Shown: one piece after another, positions 24,714 to 37,197 of the stretch
Numbering within the stretch: the first letter of the stretch is position 1
How the letters are laid out: each line of letters opens with the position of its first letter
DNA from: Macrotrachela quadricornifera
Lineage: Eukaryota; Rotifera; Eurotatoria; Philodinida; Philodinidae
NCBI GenBank assembly: GCA_022393335.1
Contig: JAJEKB010021302.1
Coordinates: 1,379,202 to 1,443,201 of the forward strand
Length of the DNA stretch: 64,000 nt
Direction of reading: 5' to 3'
Notes under the pieces: generated by a model
The model's database searches: none
The model's input: the letters and a program-made list of their open reading frames with translations, nothing else
What the model was told of the DNA's origin: nothing
Position numbers and translations under genes: made by a program

Positions 24714-24898
24714 CAACTTAGACAGGCAAAATATCCTATTTTTAACATTCATCAACAGAAAAATGCGATTGTACTCTAATGTGTGGACCTTTATTTCCTT
24801 TATAATTTTTTTAATGTCAATAAAAAATGTAGTTTTGTTCTATGAGAAAATTCACACGAGAGAAGTCCTCCGCAGCGCTACCGTCACTGCCACTGTGG

Positions 24899-25156
24899 CA
24901 GCGGCGCGAGGGCGGTAGCTTTTCTATAAAAGAAATTTTCAAAATTCATGAATTTCCACATAATCTCTATGTTGATATGTGCTACATGATAAGGCTTGAT
25001 GAATCTGATCGATTATCATAATCAACTCTAGTTTAAACCGATCACAGCCTTGAAAATTCAAAGATATTTAAAAATATCATCGCGGCAGCGCCGCCGGTGG
25101 CTTTCTTTGATTACCGTCGCGGCAGATTCTCAACCGCAATGGACATCTATGGTGTG
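24899..25156 (+). repeat. GC-rich dispersed repeat, copy 2
   Basis: Direct copy of 23291-23493 with extra GC-rich segments (GGCAGCGGCGCGAGGGCGG near 24897-24915 and CGCGGCAGCGCCGCCGG near 25081-25097). The two copies bracket the F-box pseudogene. No LTR-type ends or priming site were found. Confidence 0.7.
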
Positions 25157-28100
25157 TTCTTGTCATTTTCTTTCCCTTACTTGATATTTTCCTTTCATTC
25201 TACTACTGAGTCATTTATAGCTGGATTTTTCCTTTCTTACACATTTTATATGAATAAAATTTATGTATTCTACTGATAAAATCTGCATTTTTATTGACTT
25301 TTATATATAAAAGAACTGACCATTTCAATATTTTTACTGACCAAAAATATGTTAAGTTGACATTGGAACTAAGCATACACTAGAACCAAAACAGTTTTGA
25401 TTTTAGTGTACTCATGATAGTGATGGGGCAACGTCTTTTTTTTGTGTTGATGAATTTATTAATTCTGAAATATGTCACAACATCATTTCTCAACATTTTG
25501 ATTCTTGTCAGTTAAATGACATTCAGATAAGAAAAATAAATTATGACAAAATATTTTACTTAAATTTATTAATAAATTGATTAGAAAAAAGGTAATTTTA
25601 ACTTACATGTTAATTAGACCAATATTTTAGTTAATTATTTCAATCATTTCGAAAAATGATCCATTATTATATTATGATGAAACTATTTTTTCTGACATTG
25701 ATTAAGATTTTTACAAGAATTCTCGTTGCATCACCTGTAATACAAAATTGCCGAAATGTCGAGTCATAGTTTTCCACATAGGTACATTGTAGAGAGTCAA
25801 TATTATTTTTATAAAAAAGAGCGTTACCTAAACTACAAATTTTGCATACACTATGCTTTTTTTTAGAATAAATTCGAGAAGGGAAAAAAGTTAAAAGCTA
25901 AACATTATTTTTCTTATTTCTCTTAATTGTGTGAAATTCACATTAATTTTCGAAAAAAAAATAGTAAGTGTAAGTTTTCAATCAAAGTTTTTGCGGTACT
26001 CACATTCTGTATATATATCCAACTATTATTTTCATGAAGATATTGAATATTTAAAACTTATCATAAGATCAATAAAATATTAAATGCTTTACATATTTGC
26101 TAAGTCATAAATCTCAAAATGTTATTTATGTCTTTTTTTTTATTGCAAATATGTTAATATCACATTTCGATTTGCTTATCATATCTAGAATATGACTTTA
26201 TAAGAGAGCTACAAAGCACGCGAGACCAATTTCGCTACGTCCTGAGATGGATCCGTTTTCTTCTCTTGTCTCATGAAACTATTTCAATGAAAATTTAATT
26301 CAGAGTATATTCTTCGAAGTAGAATCATATTAGTTTGTGTCAGAAGTGAAGAATCTACCTGTAGGTTGCAGCGGCGCTGCTGGGAAAAACGGACTTCTCA
26401 GGAAATTTTTGAGAAAAATTGAGAAGGGAAAATATCAGAGGTGCAGAATCTGTCATTAAAATAAAAATTTCCCCGCACGAGAGAAAAAATTTTTCTCAGA
26501 AGTAGTAGCGACAGTTTTCAAAAAAATAGAAAATTTTCCCAAGCACCGTACACGCATGCTGGTAGATTCTGTACGTCTGTTTCCCCAAATTCAATAATTT
26601 CCTAAAACTTTTACCGCAGTCAATAATTTTTCGAAAATTTCTCCGCACATGCACGCGCAGATCGCCATATTTTGTATATCTAGAAAATATATTGAATCGA
26701 AGGTAAAATACAAAAAATTATTGAATGAAAAAGTAACCGTAGCTTAAATAGCGGTATCTCAATCTTCAAAAAGGAAACTTAATTTCTCTAAAAGAAAAGG
26801 TTAATTATTCTTGTTAATGAGGAGTGTAGTGATACATTCATGCTAAACTATTTTGTTTCCAAGCGACAACTGTGTCTACATGAATGAGCTAGAGAAAATT
26901 AAACACACTTGAAAGAAAACATGACGAAAGGGAAAGTATATGAATGCCATCAAAAAGACAAAATGTTTGGAGAAATACCTGAAAATAAAAGGAAAGAAAG
27001 GAACAAAAGACATGCACGTTATACGCGTCATGTATGCACAGAAATTAAAGCAACAGAAAGAAAAAGAAAACATAAGATATAATTGAGCCATACTGAAAAA
27101 GTTCTGAGACAGGAATTTAATTATTTCTAGACGGGAATTAAATTATAAAATTTAACGCGAAAATTTCATACTCCAACAGAAAATATCCATGCTCCTCTGA
27201 ATCCATTATTATCACTTTTTGATCTCATTCTAGAGTCTACATCGTTCTCTCTATCGAAGACCTGTAGCTATAATATTAAATTTTTTTTTCGATATTCGTC
27301 ATATATTCTCTGTTGGTTATAAACAAACAACTTCTGTAGAAATAAAGTATACAACAATCCAACGATTCAAATATAAATCTGATGGCTTGCAAAAGTGACC
27401 TTGCAAGAAATCAAGTCTGTCTTTTCCATATTTCGTTTATTTCAAATTTTTTTACGGTAAACTTGTCGAATGTATTTTATTTTGAAAAGTGAAACGGTAA
27501 AGTAATAGGAAATAAATATTTATCAATTGGATCTAAAACTGCTATTTAAATCAGTTTTGAAAAAGCATTCAGAACCAGTTCGAGTTTTCGCCGATGCAAA
27601 ATCAGTGTTATATTAAAATGCTTCAGTCGATTAAAAACTAAAGATGAATGCTGATACTTTCATGAAAAATTTGAACAGTATCAGCCATGGAAGTTGATAA
27701 GGCCTAAGTGATTAGTCATCCGTCGAGTCAGACAGTAAGAAGGATTGAAGTTACCATCGTCCTCGGATTACCTGTACGGCTGAATAAAATGAATAGAAAC
27801 AAGACTAATCTTTTGTAGGTCCGTCTTATACATTGAAGAAAAAACATTCATGAATTGAGGAAAGAACAGAATTATTTTCTTTAACATACATTTTTGACAA
27901 AAAGTTATTCTGACACGTATATTTCTGAAAGTTGGGAAAATTTTTCAGATTTTTTGTGTGCTGCAAGGAAACTACGACAGATTCTGCAGGCCTGGTTTGT
28001 GTAATGCAAAATTTCATGAGATCATCATTTAAGATCTTCTTAAGGATTTTTTCTTGAATAAAGCCAATTTTTCTAAGTAAATCGAAATCGAGTTTTGATA

Positions 28101-29302
28101 AATGAACTCTTTCATTTTAATCAATGGTTTTGTTTTTTTGGTCATGATTTCAAGAATTTTTCAAAATAAAAGAAGAAAATTTAAAAGTTAAATTTTTTCA
28201 AATAGATCGAAAATAATATTTCGTTATAACCATGTATGATTTTGTTTAGAATTTTAATGATTATCTTTTAATAAAAAAAGTTCCTCTGACTTTAGTGAGG
28301 ATGTGAGGGATGCGCATCTCTAGCAAAGATCTTACATCTTCGATGACTGCATCTCTCGAATGTGGATGTGACTTCTCCCTCAAGAGATCCCACATCTCCA
28401 AAATCCTGAATATGTGACACCACTCTTTCACACTATTATGTCAAACAATATTTCCTTCCAATATGAAATGTTATTTCTTAAAACTAAGCATACAAACTAC
28501 ATTAATCGGTTCCAATGTCTCGTTGACTGGAAGTAGCTTTATCAAATCGTGAAGCTGAGTAACGCATTGATCATCAAATGTTACCTGTCTGCTTTGCTAA
28601 AGTCACATATGAAATATACGACATAATGTTGTTCAGAACAACTCTTCTTCATTATCTATACATGAGGACCCAAAGGTACCCATATATATCTTAGTACATG
28701 TGTTCTTTTAATCTGCGATACACAAATAAACGCATTTTACTTTTTTTCGTAAGACCCTTCTTTCAGTTGAGGGAATATAAGCCTCTTTTCTTATTTCTAC
28801 GATCTATCAGCTCTATTCGATAGAACAGATCTTTCTGATCAATTAACGATATAGTTATTTCGAGGTCGCATTACATCAGGCCAAGGACATAATGGATAAT
28901 GTACGAATTAATATCATTATACTTTTTTCTTTTTTTGTCATATTATATAATATAACTTGTATGATAAACAAATAACAAAAAAAAGAAAAAACTATCGAAT
29001 TTAATAATATTAGTACATATATGTTTCAAGGATAATCTGAATATATTTAGCTTCTTTTTTTAAAATAGCATATATTCATTTTTTTTTCTCGTTCTTTCTT
29101 CAAGTATATTTAAATAGATGGACAAAAACGTAAGGCAAACAGTAGATGGCAACAGAAATGATAAGATAAAACGAGCAAATAAATATCCTTTATTCTTCTT
29201 CTTATCATCCAAGTTTGTCTCACTAGAATTCTTATTGTTGTTAAAACATTTGTTGAAGAGCTTATTTTGACTAACATAAAAGAAAAAAACTAGATTTAAA
29301 AT
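25157..29302. other. 4.1 kb gene-poor stretch
   Basis: No protein recognised. A GC-richer patch at about 26345-26670 has a short inverted pair (GAATCTACC near 26349, GGTAGATTC near 26570) and may be a decayed element. A CATCTC/GATGTG-rich patch lies near 28295-28420. A dispersed CCCTTCTTTCAGTTGAGGG motif sits at 28748-28775. The minus-strand frame at 26876-27091 is Phe-rich and looks like a chance frame. Confidence 0.5.
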
Positions 29303-31476
29303 ATGTTAAAACTGTTAGCATATCTAGTATGTATTATAATTATTATAATTAATTCAAACAATGCTCAACTCGATCCACGAGTATGTCCAGGTCCACCACC
29401 ATCACCTGTTGTGGATCCAAATTGGCGTTCTATTCCATCACGTTTTGAAATCATAACTGAGTTAATAGCAGAAGATGGACTAATGGACTTATCACAAGCA
29501 TTCTCACCAACACGCGATTCTCTTACAACAGAAAGTTTTCAAGGAGGTAATCTCTATTAATTATTATAATATCATTGTAAATTATATTTATTTTTTATCC
29601 ATTAGGTTCAGTACAATTTTACTGGGATTTTACAACTAATGAGGAGTTTGCAGTCGGTTTTGTTGGAGCCGATTCAAATAGAATACAAGCATGTTTTAGA
29701 AAGGTAATTACTCCTCAATCACAAACAAGTGTTATTGCTGAAAGATCTTTAATATTAAAACCATCAGTTCTCCTTGGTTTCAATGAACGTAATCAAATAA
29801 ATCCTAATTGGGGTATTACTTATATTGGTAATGGTGAATTACGTGGTATACCTACGAATATTTTTAAATCATGTTTTTATGTTAATGATATACAAGGAAC
29901 TGTATCAGCTATATATCATGTATCAGATGTGACCAAATTTCAAGCTTATTTACCAGTAAATGAGAGTCTTATTTTACAAATCGAAGTAAATGCAACAGCT
30001 CCATCTTCACCTGTAGAATCATATATATATAATGTTTTTCGTTATATATCAAATCCAAATCGACGAGAAGAACGTCAAGCATTAGAAACACCAGCTGGTG
30101 TATATTGTCCAAATCGAACATTAACGAAAGATGTACCATCAAATATTCCAGACAGAGTTAGTACAAATACTGAAGTATCTATGCCTAGTTTAAATAACTC
30201 AATAATAAGTACACACACTTTATATGATACAGAATTTCAATTCAGTCGTTTTGATACTTGGTATCCTGATCCTTTTGGTGGACCACAATGGTATCATTAT
30301 ACTGAATTACATGATTTTGCTGTTGGTCTAAGTTATCATTATAATTATTCAAATCATCAATGTACAGTTAGTGATATAAATACAAGTACTGGTGATGCTG
30401 TTAATGTTGATAATAATCCTAATTTAATACAAATGGGTGATTCACAACATTTATTTTTAATGGATGATATTCAATATCAATATACAGGTGAAAAACAATG
30501 TCGAGATAGAGTTTGGTGTCATGTATGGATTGGTGAAAAATTAATTCAAAATAATACAATCCAACATCAAGAATGGTATTGGGCATCACGTGTTAATGGT
30601 GAAGAGTTAACACAATGGATTCCAATGAAATTTATAATTAGACAATCAAGATCTGGTCTTATTCTTTTTTCATCTGAAATAAGTAAGTGAAATTAAATTG
30701 CAAAAAAAGAAAATTTTTGTTTTTACTTAAAGCTGCTTTTAATTTTCGTCGAAATCCATTAACTATATTTGAAATTGATTATACATTAGCGGAATGTTAT
30801 AGATCTTTAGGTCCAACTGGTAAAAAATTTCTTTTTAATAAATTTTTATTAGTGTTTTTGTTTTTTTATAATAGAAAATTATAATCTTGCTGTTTTATCA
30901 TTTAAAATAATAAATGATAAAAATTATCCTGTTTTACAAAATATAAATTATTTACGTTTACATATATGGGAAACATTAATATTTGCAATGTTTTTACGAC
31001 CAATACGTATTTCACATGTTATTGTTGATAAAGATAATAATAATAATGATATAATAGTTACATTTACATTACTTGATGCACCACCACGTATTGGTCCTGT
31101 TGAATATCCTCTTCAAGAATCATCATTAGATTCACTTATTCAACGTCTTAATAATATTATTAATATGAATGGTTTAATATTTCGAGCGAAATATTCTAAT
31201 AAACAAGTTAATTTAAAAGCCCAATCAAATTCACTTAATGTTCTTTTTTCAAGTTTAAATCAAAATAATAATCAATGTAATAAACAAATTCTTATTGAAA
31301 AATATGATGATCCTATTCAATGTCCTGATCCAATAATTATACAAAATGAAAATATTGAAATTATTTATAAAAGTTCAGGTCCATTAATTATGGGTTTATG
31401 GATTGGATTTATTATTTTAGGTCTTTTAGTTGGTAATATTGGCGGTTTTTTTCTTTTAAAACGTTTTACAAATTGA
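29303..31476 (+). CDS. Type I membrane ectodomain protein A (LolA-like type)
   Basis: Four exons (29303-29546, 29606-30682, 30733-30819, 30875-31476) with 50-59 bp GT-AG introns; the sum is 2010 bp, an intact frame of 669 residues. A hydrophobic signal peptide (LLAYLVCIIIIII) is followed by a long ectodomain with paired Cys and several N-glycosylation sequons (NES, NAT, NRT, NNS, NYS, NTS, NNT). Near the C-terminus one membrane segment (GLWIGFIILGLLVGNIGGFF) is followed by a short basic tail. Motifs such as RGIPTNIFKSC, ETPAGVYCPNR, TGEKQCRDRVWCHVW and EWYWA resemble the repeated W/C pattern of invertebrate 'LolA-like domain' proteins; that link is from memory and tentative. A juxtamembrane domain (VTFTLLDAPP onward) is shared with the neighbour at 32329-34841, which faces it tail to tail. 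Likely a cell-surface or lumenal lipid- or ligand-binding protein; function unknown. Confidence 0.8.
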
Positions 31477-32328
31477 TATTAAATATTATATTTTAATATC
31501 ATTTAAACTCTTATCATTTATTTATTTATTTTTTCTTCTCGAAATAATTGTAAAATAAAATTATTTTATCATATTTTCATTACTCAAACAAAATTTCCTA
31601 TTCTTATTCGCTTCATTATGATTTAAATTAGTCCATCAGTACTGATTAAAAATAATGATCGTTGTTTAATTATTCAATGTTTTATCAACAATTAGGTGCT
31701 TTATCAATTAATTAGAATTTTATAAGTGAATTTGGAGCATAAAATCATGATAAACAGAAATCATATCCTTTTAATAATTTCATGTGATTCTTTGTATTAT
31801 ATTTCCATGATCATTTTGACCGCGTTACCGACAGATACAGGTGAATTTTGTTTTTTAGATCCTATCCTTTCAGTCTAGAGAATAGTAACAACAGTTCTTG
31901 AAGGTAACATTATTGAAATGAAATTCTTATCTTTACATGTTGATAAAAATAAACTGTGTTATCTATCTAACTTCGAGATGCATTTTAAATACGTAATTTA
32001 AATCTGATCTTTGTTGACTATGTTATATCTTTAGAAAGAGATAGAAAAATTAAACTCGAATTTGTTTAACTCAGTTAGAGATGTAATTACACATAGAAAA
32101 CAAAATAATGAATGACTAATTTGTAGATAAACTAGAATATATCTTGAATACGACATATTCTTACAGTAGAATATGCAATACTACACATAGTGTTTGAGAA
32201 TGAATATATTTCGCTCGGATTTATGAAGAATTTTATTTCAGTAAAAAAAGAATCTACATTCGATTTAAATAAAATGAGAAAAACAATATATAATAAAGTT
32301 CAATATGAAAAGTATCAATCGTACCCCA
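31477..32328. other. Convergent intergenic region
   Basis: AT-rich DNA between the 3' ends of the two convergent paralogues. AATAAA-type strings (for example near 31554) may serve as polyadenylation signals. No gene seen. Confidence 0.5.
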
Positions 32329-34841
32329 CTAGTCACGTGGACCTTGCATAGTTAAAGATGCTTCTGCTCTCCTGTTGGTAAAGCTTACATTGCCACCCCC
32401 TGATGATGTTGATCTTTTTCTTAGATATTGAGGAATAAGAAGTCCAATGAGACCAAGAACTATACCAACAATGAATCCACCAATAATACCACCAGCTTGA
32501 GCTCCTCCTGTATATTTTTCTTTTTTAATTGGTGGACCATTGGTAATTTGAACTGGACAAGTAGTAGTAGGGGTACGAGTAGGAGGAGAAGTAGGAGTAG
32601 TATCAGTAATAATAGAAGGAGGAGTAGGAGTAGTAGGAGTAGTAGTAGTAGTAGGATTAGTAATAGAAGGAGGAGTAGTAGTAGTAGGATTAGTAATAGG
32701 AGAAGGAGTAGAAGTGATGACGCTGGTATTAGAAGTATTGCAATTCAAAATTGAACCAGCATGAATCGACATAAATTGTTGAAAAGCTTTGAGAGAATCG
32801 GGTACAGCTTTAAATTGTACTTTTGTATTTTCATCGTTGATAAGTGTCATTTCAAATGTAAATCCACCTGCATTGATTTTCGCCTCCAGATTATTTTGAG
32901 CTGTTTCAACTGATGGTACATTGCCGGTTGAGAATGGTGTTGGACCAAGGAGAGTGAATAAAACATAGACACTATTATCAGATTGAATATGATCGAGTTC
33001 AACATCACTAAGACGTGATCGACTGATTTGCATTGCATCTACTAGACGAAATCGTACATTCAATTCAAGTAGATCTCTCTCTAAATATTTTCCATCTACA
33101 AGAGTATCATTATTTGGCTTGAGTACAAAACCAAGATGAAGATAAGGTTGATCAAGTGAACGATAACATATACTTGTATCAAAATCATTTTGTCTTCTAT
33201 CATGAGACATTTCATAAAATTCATATTCAATATCTTCTGTACGAATATTAAGTAGTGATGGTTCATTTGGATTTTGAAATCGATACATTTTTAAATATAA
33301 ACTGACTGGATAATCAAATTGTTTAGTTTGACCAGATGGTGGACGAGCAGTTGGTGAACGCATTGACCAAGCATATTCAACATTAGTTGCTACCCATGTT
33401 TCACCTGTTGGTTTATCTGTATCTGAATCAATTATAACAGGAAAATAATCTATTGATGTTGTTAATATTGTACATTGAATAGAATTACCACGACATGCTT
33501 CAAAGAACAACAAAAAAAAATTTCAAAACAAAAATTTAACTCTTTTCTTACGTCGATATCCATTGAATTCCCAAGATTTTTCAGGTGGATTAAATATAAA
33601 TTTATCTTCATTTTTAATAAAAAATCGAATTGGATCACGAATAGGATTAACATCTGGTATTGATACACCTTGATCGATTTTACATGAACCTAAACGACGA
33701 TCAATAGTATAAGTTATTTGATCATTATAATCATGAATAACTGTTACAAAATCTTCAGCACCAACTGGCATATAATCATAACGTAAACGTCTTCCAATAC
33801 TCTCACGACCATTATCATAATATAAATGAAATCTTTGCCATTGTGCACTACGTGATGATGAAGCTTCAACACGAACACTAAAACGATCTGGCCAACTAAC
33901 ACCAGCATCTTTAAGTGATATTAAATTTTGACCTTCACCACTAGAACAAAAAACACCTTTTGGTGGTGCTAATGCATTAGCTGTTTCTATAATACCAGGT
34001 CGAAATGAATGAATATTAAATACTTGATCAATTTCAACCCATGATGTACCATTTGGAAAAGTATATGAACTACTAATTAATGCTTGAATTGGAACAGCAT
34101 ATTGTCCAACAGGACCAGTTGGCATTATAAAACCTTGTTGAGCAAAATACCATATACGTCGTACTGTTCGATAATCTTTTTTACTGATCAAACAACTTTG
34201 CCATTTATCAACTGGAATTCCACGTATTATATCTTTACCAAGATATATTGGTGTAGTTTCTTCACCTGGTCTATTACTAGAAAATAATAAATATTCATTT
34301 AATGGACGAACATGCCATGTACCATCTGGTAATTGTATTGCTGATCCACCATCTAATACATAAAAATAAAATAATATATAGAATCTATAAAAACAAAAAA
34401 AAGAAATTTTTCTCTAAACATACTCATAGGTTCATTTACTGGAACGGCTGTTACTATACAAAATTCTCCTCTTAAATAAGTTGAATTTTTTAATATGTTA
34501 TAATAAATATATTCGGTATCAATAAAACCATTTTTATTTTTAACGATAATTACTTTATTAGCATCATAATCATAAAGATATTCATATAAAATCATATTTG
34601 AACTTATTGGAACACCTAAAACACGATCAATTTCAACAATTTCAAGTGCAAATTCAGCTTTATTTGAAAATATTGGGAATGGTGGTGGAGGTAGTGATGA
34701 AGGTGTAACTGGTGAATTAATTGTACATAAATTTGGATCACCATTCCAATCAGGAAGAGGTGATGTTGATGTGCTATCTTGTGTTTTATATCCAGAAATA
34801 AATAATAGTAGAAGACAAATGTATCCATATTGTTGTCGCAT
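32329..34841 (-). CDS. Type I membrane ectodomain protein B, mucin-like stalk
   Basis: Three exons on the minus strand: 34841-34424, 34352-33552 and 33497-32329, with introns of 71 and 54 bp; the sum is 2388 bp, 795 residues. Signal peptide (ICLLLLFISG), ectodomain with RGIPVDKWQSC, APPKGVFC and WPDRFSVRVEAS blocks, then the domain shared with gene A (VLFTLLGPTPF onward). A Thr/Pro-rich stalk of ~55 residues follows, encoded by a simple GTAGTAGGAG repeat at 32560-32715, then one membrane helix (GGIIGGFIVGIVLGLIGLLI) and a ~30-residue tail. The first intron of B has no exact partner in A, and identity is low, so the pair is old. The WQSC and CRGN-type motifs suggest the same LolA-like family (tentative). 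The stalk length probably varies between alleles because it is microsatellite-coded. Confidence 0.8.
32560..32715. repeat. Coding trinucleotide-type repeat in stalk of gene B
   Basis: GTAGTAGTAG/GGAGGAGTAGGAG runs that encode the Thr/Pro stalk on the minus strand. Confidence 0.75.
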
Positions 34842-35344
34842 TTTTAGCTTAACAAATGAATAAATGAAAATGAAAATAAAATTCTAACATGTAAAGCTGT
34901 AAAATAGAGAAAAAAAGCGTGATAAGATAAGACAAGTTTTGAATGCAGAAAAAAGAAAAGATAAATTCTATTTTAAGATAAAACTAAAGAACAAATAAAA
35001 CTTAAGATTTTAGATATTTTTCTGTGGTGCTAATAGCGCACTTGAACATTGCGAGATCAATCTCATCATTATTATAAATTTCGTGCATTCCCAATTCCCT
35101 AAAATGCCGTTCAATTCTAAAATTCAAGTAAGCCTTTAAACTGTTCAAGTTGAACAGTTCTTTGAATTCTATTCGAAGTTTCCTAGACTTACAAGGGAAG
35201 TACTCGAGATGTCCAATTCCGTTTCAATTCATTCGTATCTCATTCGACAGAGAACATTGAGGTTAGAGAAAGCCTAAAAGGGTTCCAGCTCATGGTCTAC
35301 TATTGAAGATTTATGATATGACATTTACTTCTCTGTATTTTAAG
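34842..35344. other. Upstream region of gene B and the NHL gene
   Basis: No gene recognised. Divergent transcription of gene B (minus) and the NHL frame (plus) would start from or near here. No clear promoter motif can be supported. Confidence 0.45.
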
Positions 35345-36270
35345 TACCACCAAGAGCACCTGCTATTGATATTCATTTGAATGCAAAGTGGATACGAAAT
35401 GGTCTCACGGTAGCTGGAGGAAATGGACTAGGTAGTGAAATCAATCAACTCAGTGGCCCAATAGGTTTGTATGTCGGTAATGATCAAACAATTTATGTTA
35501 CCGATCGTTATAATCACCGTATTGTGGAATGGAAACGGAATGCAACGAGTGGCCAAGTAGTTGCCGGTGGAAGTGGAAGGGGAAATGGAGCTAATCAGTT
35601 GAATTATCCTTATGATGTGATTGTAGACAAAAAGAAAGATAGTTTCATTATCTGCGATTACGAGAATCAAAGAGTAGTTCGATGGCCACGTCGAAATGGT
35701 GTTAGTGAAGAAATAATCATTTCGAACATTTTTTGCATCGGTTTGACAATGGACGAGAATGGATATCTCTATGTCATTGACTGGGGAAAACATGAAGTGA
35801 GACGATATAGAATGGGTGATACTGAAAGAACAGTGGTTGCAGGTGGGAATGGATATGGAAATCGTCCCTATCAACTCTATAATCCCAATTACGTATTTGT
35901 CGATCGAAATCACTCAGTGTACGTGTCTGATGTCGGAAATCATCGTGTGATGAAATGGGAAAAAGGTGTAAAAGAAGGCATTGTTATCGCTTGTGATCAA
36001 GGAAAAGGAAATAGTCTTTCACAATTGTCACTTCTTGCAGGAGTAGTTGTCGATCAATTGGGCACTGTTTATGTGGTTGATCAAGTGAATAATCGAGTTA
36101 TGCGTTGGCCAAAAGGAGATATACAGGGAAGAGTAATTACTTGTGTAAGTGGTCTAGGAGGACAGTCGAATCAATTATATTATCCCTTTGGTTTATCATT
36201 CGATCGACGCGGCAATCTCTATGTCGCTGATTGTGGGGATCATCGAGTACTAAAATTTAATATTGAATAG
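35345..36270 (+). CDS. NHL-repeat beta-propeller protein, 5' part missing
   Basis: An open frame of ~308 codons made almost entirely of six NHL repeats, recognised by the recurring pattern G....D..G..YV.D..NHR[VI].[RK]W. Examples: QTIYVTDRYNHRIVEW, DSFIICDYENQRVVRW, GYLYVIDWGKHEVRRY, HSVYVSDVGNHRVMKW, GTVYVVDQVNNRVMRW and GNLYVADCGDHRVLKF. Six blades make one closed propeller, usually a protein- or ligand-binding platform. A stop lies just upstream (35341-35343) and an AG at 35343-35344 could be a splice acceptor, so an earlier exon carrying the start (often a signal or membrane segment in bdelloid NHL proteins) is expected but was not found. A 5'-truncated copy is the alternative. No internal stop. 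Confidence 0.8.
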
Positions 36271-37197
36271 ACGGTAAATTAACGATGTTTATGTTTGTGT
36301 GATTGAAAATGATTTGCATTGAATAAGAAAAAAAGATATTCCCTATCACTCAATAAATATTCCAGATATTCGCGTGCGCGCGTACGACAAGAAGATCGTG
36401 CCTGATGGTGGAAGTGGCAGCTACTTGATCATGCACGATCAGGGCAAGTCCGCACGCTTACGCATGAACGAATGAATATCGTGTGGCCACTTCATCAGTA
36501 AGATTTTCTGGTTGGAAGTACATCAAGTCGGTCCAGTGGGTTTAATGTTTTATCACCAGCGATCTCAGTTAACGTGTATATTTTCTTTCTCAGCGGGTTC
36601 TCTATCAAGCACTTTGCAGGACAAACACACTGACAACAATGGGACATACGCCGAATATCCCTCTTTTTTTATTCATCTGTTTTAGTACACACTAGCAATT
36701 GATTTGTTAATTATATAGTGCAAAAAAAGAAAAGTTCGAGACTTGTATGAGATTCTTGTGAAGTTTGTGAATCTTTCAATACCATGATGAAATTTTTAGA
36801 AAGCTTGAAAAATGTGCCTTGGAACTCTTCAGAAAAGATATAGCTTCAAAAAGTAGACGTCTAATCAGGATTCGATGAAGACATTTTAGAACCTCTTTCT
36901 GTCTACGAATTTTTTATGACAAAATTTTTTCCAGAGAAATAAACAGAATTCTAAATTTATATTCCTGCATAAGACCCCATATACCTGCTTATTGAATCTA
37001 GTAAGTAAAACGTTAAATATGAATTTAACAAGTAGTTTTTTCATATTCTTAAAACAAATTTTGTTGACTTATTTCGAAATGTTCTCTATTTCTGATTTAA
37101 GTCATTAAATATCCAACTTATTTTAGATATTTATAAATATATGATTATGAAAAGAGTTTGATGAACTATAAGTGGTATAATAATTCTTTGTTAGATA
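36271..37197. other. Intergenic, no gene seen
   Basis: Contains a short GC-rich patch (36370-36490, with GCGTGCGCGCGTACG) but no recognisable coding or repeat structure. Confidence 0.5.

Noticed and set aside
23291..25156. LTR retrotransposon with two LTRs
   Set aside because: No gag, pol, primer-binding site or TG...CA ends; the interior codes for an F-box fragment.
26876..27091. Small Phe-rich minus-strand protein
   Set aside because: Composition is what a purine-rich plus strand gives by chance; no homologue recognised.
36370..36490. CpG island promoter
   Set aside because: Too short and isolated, with no gene start nearby.
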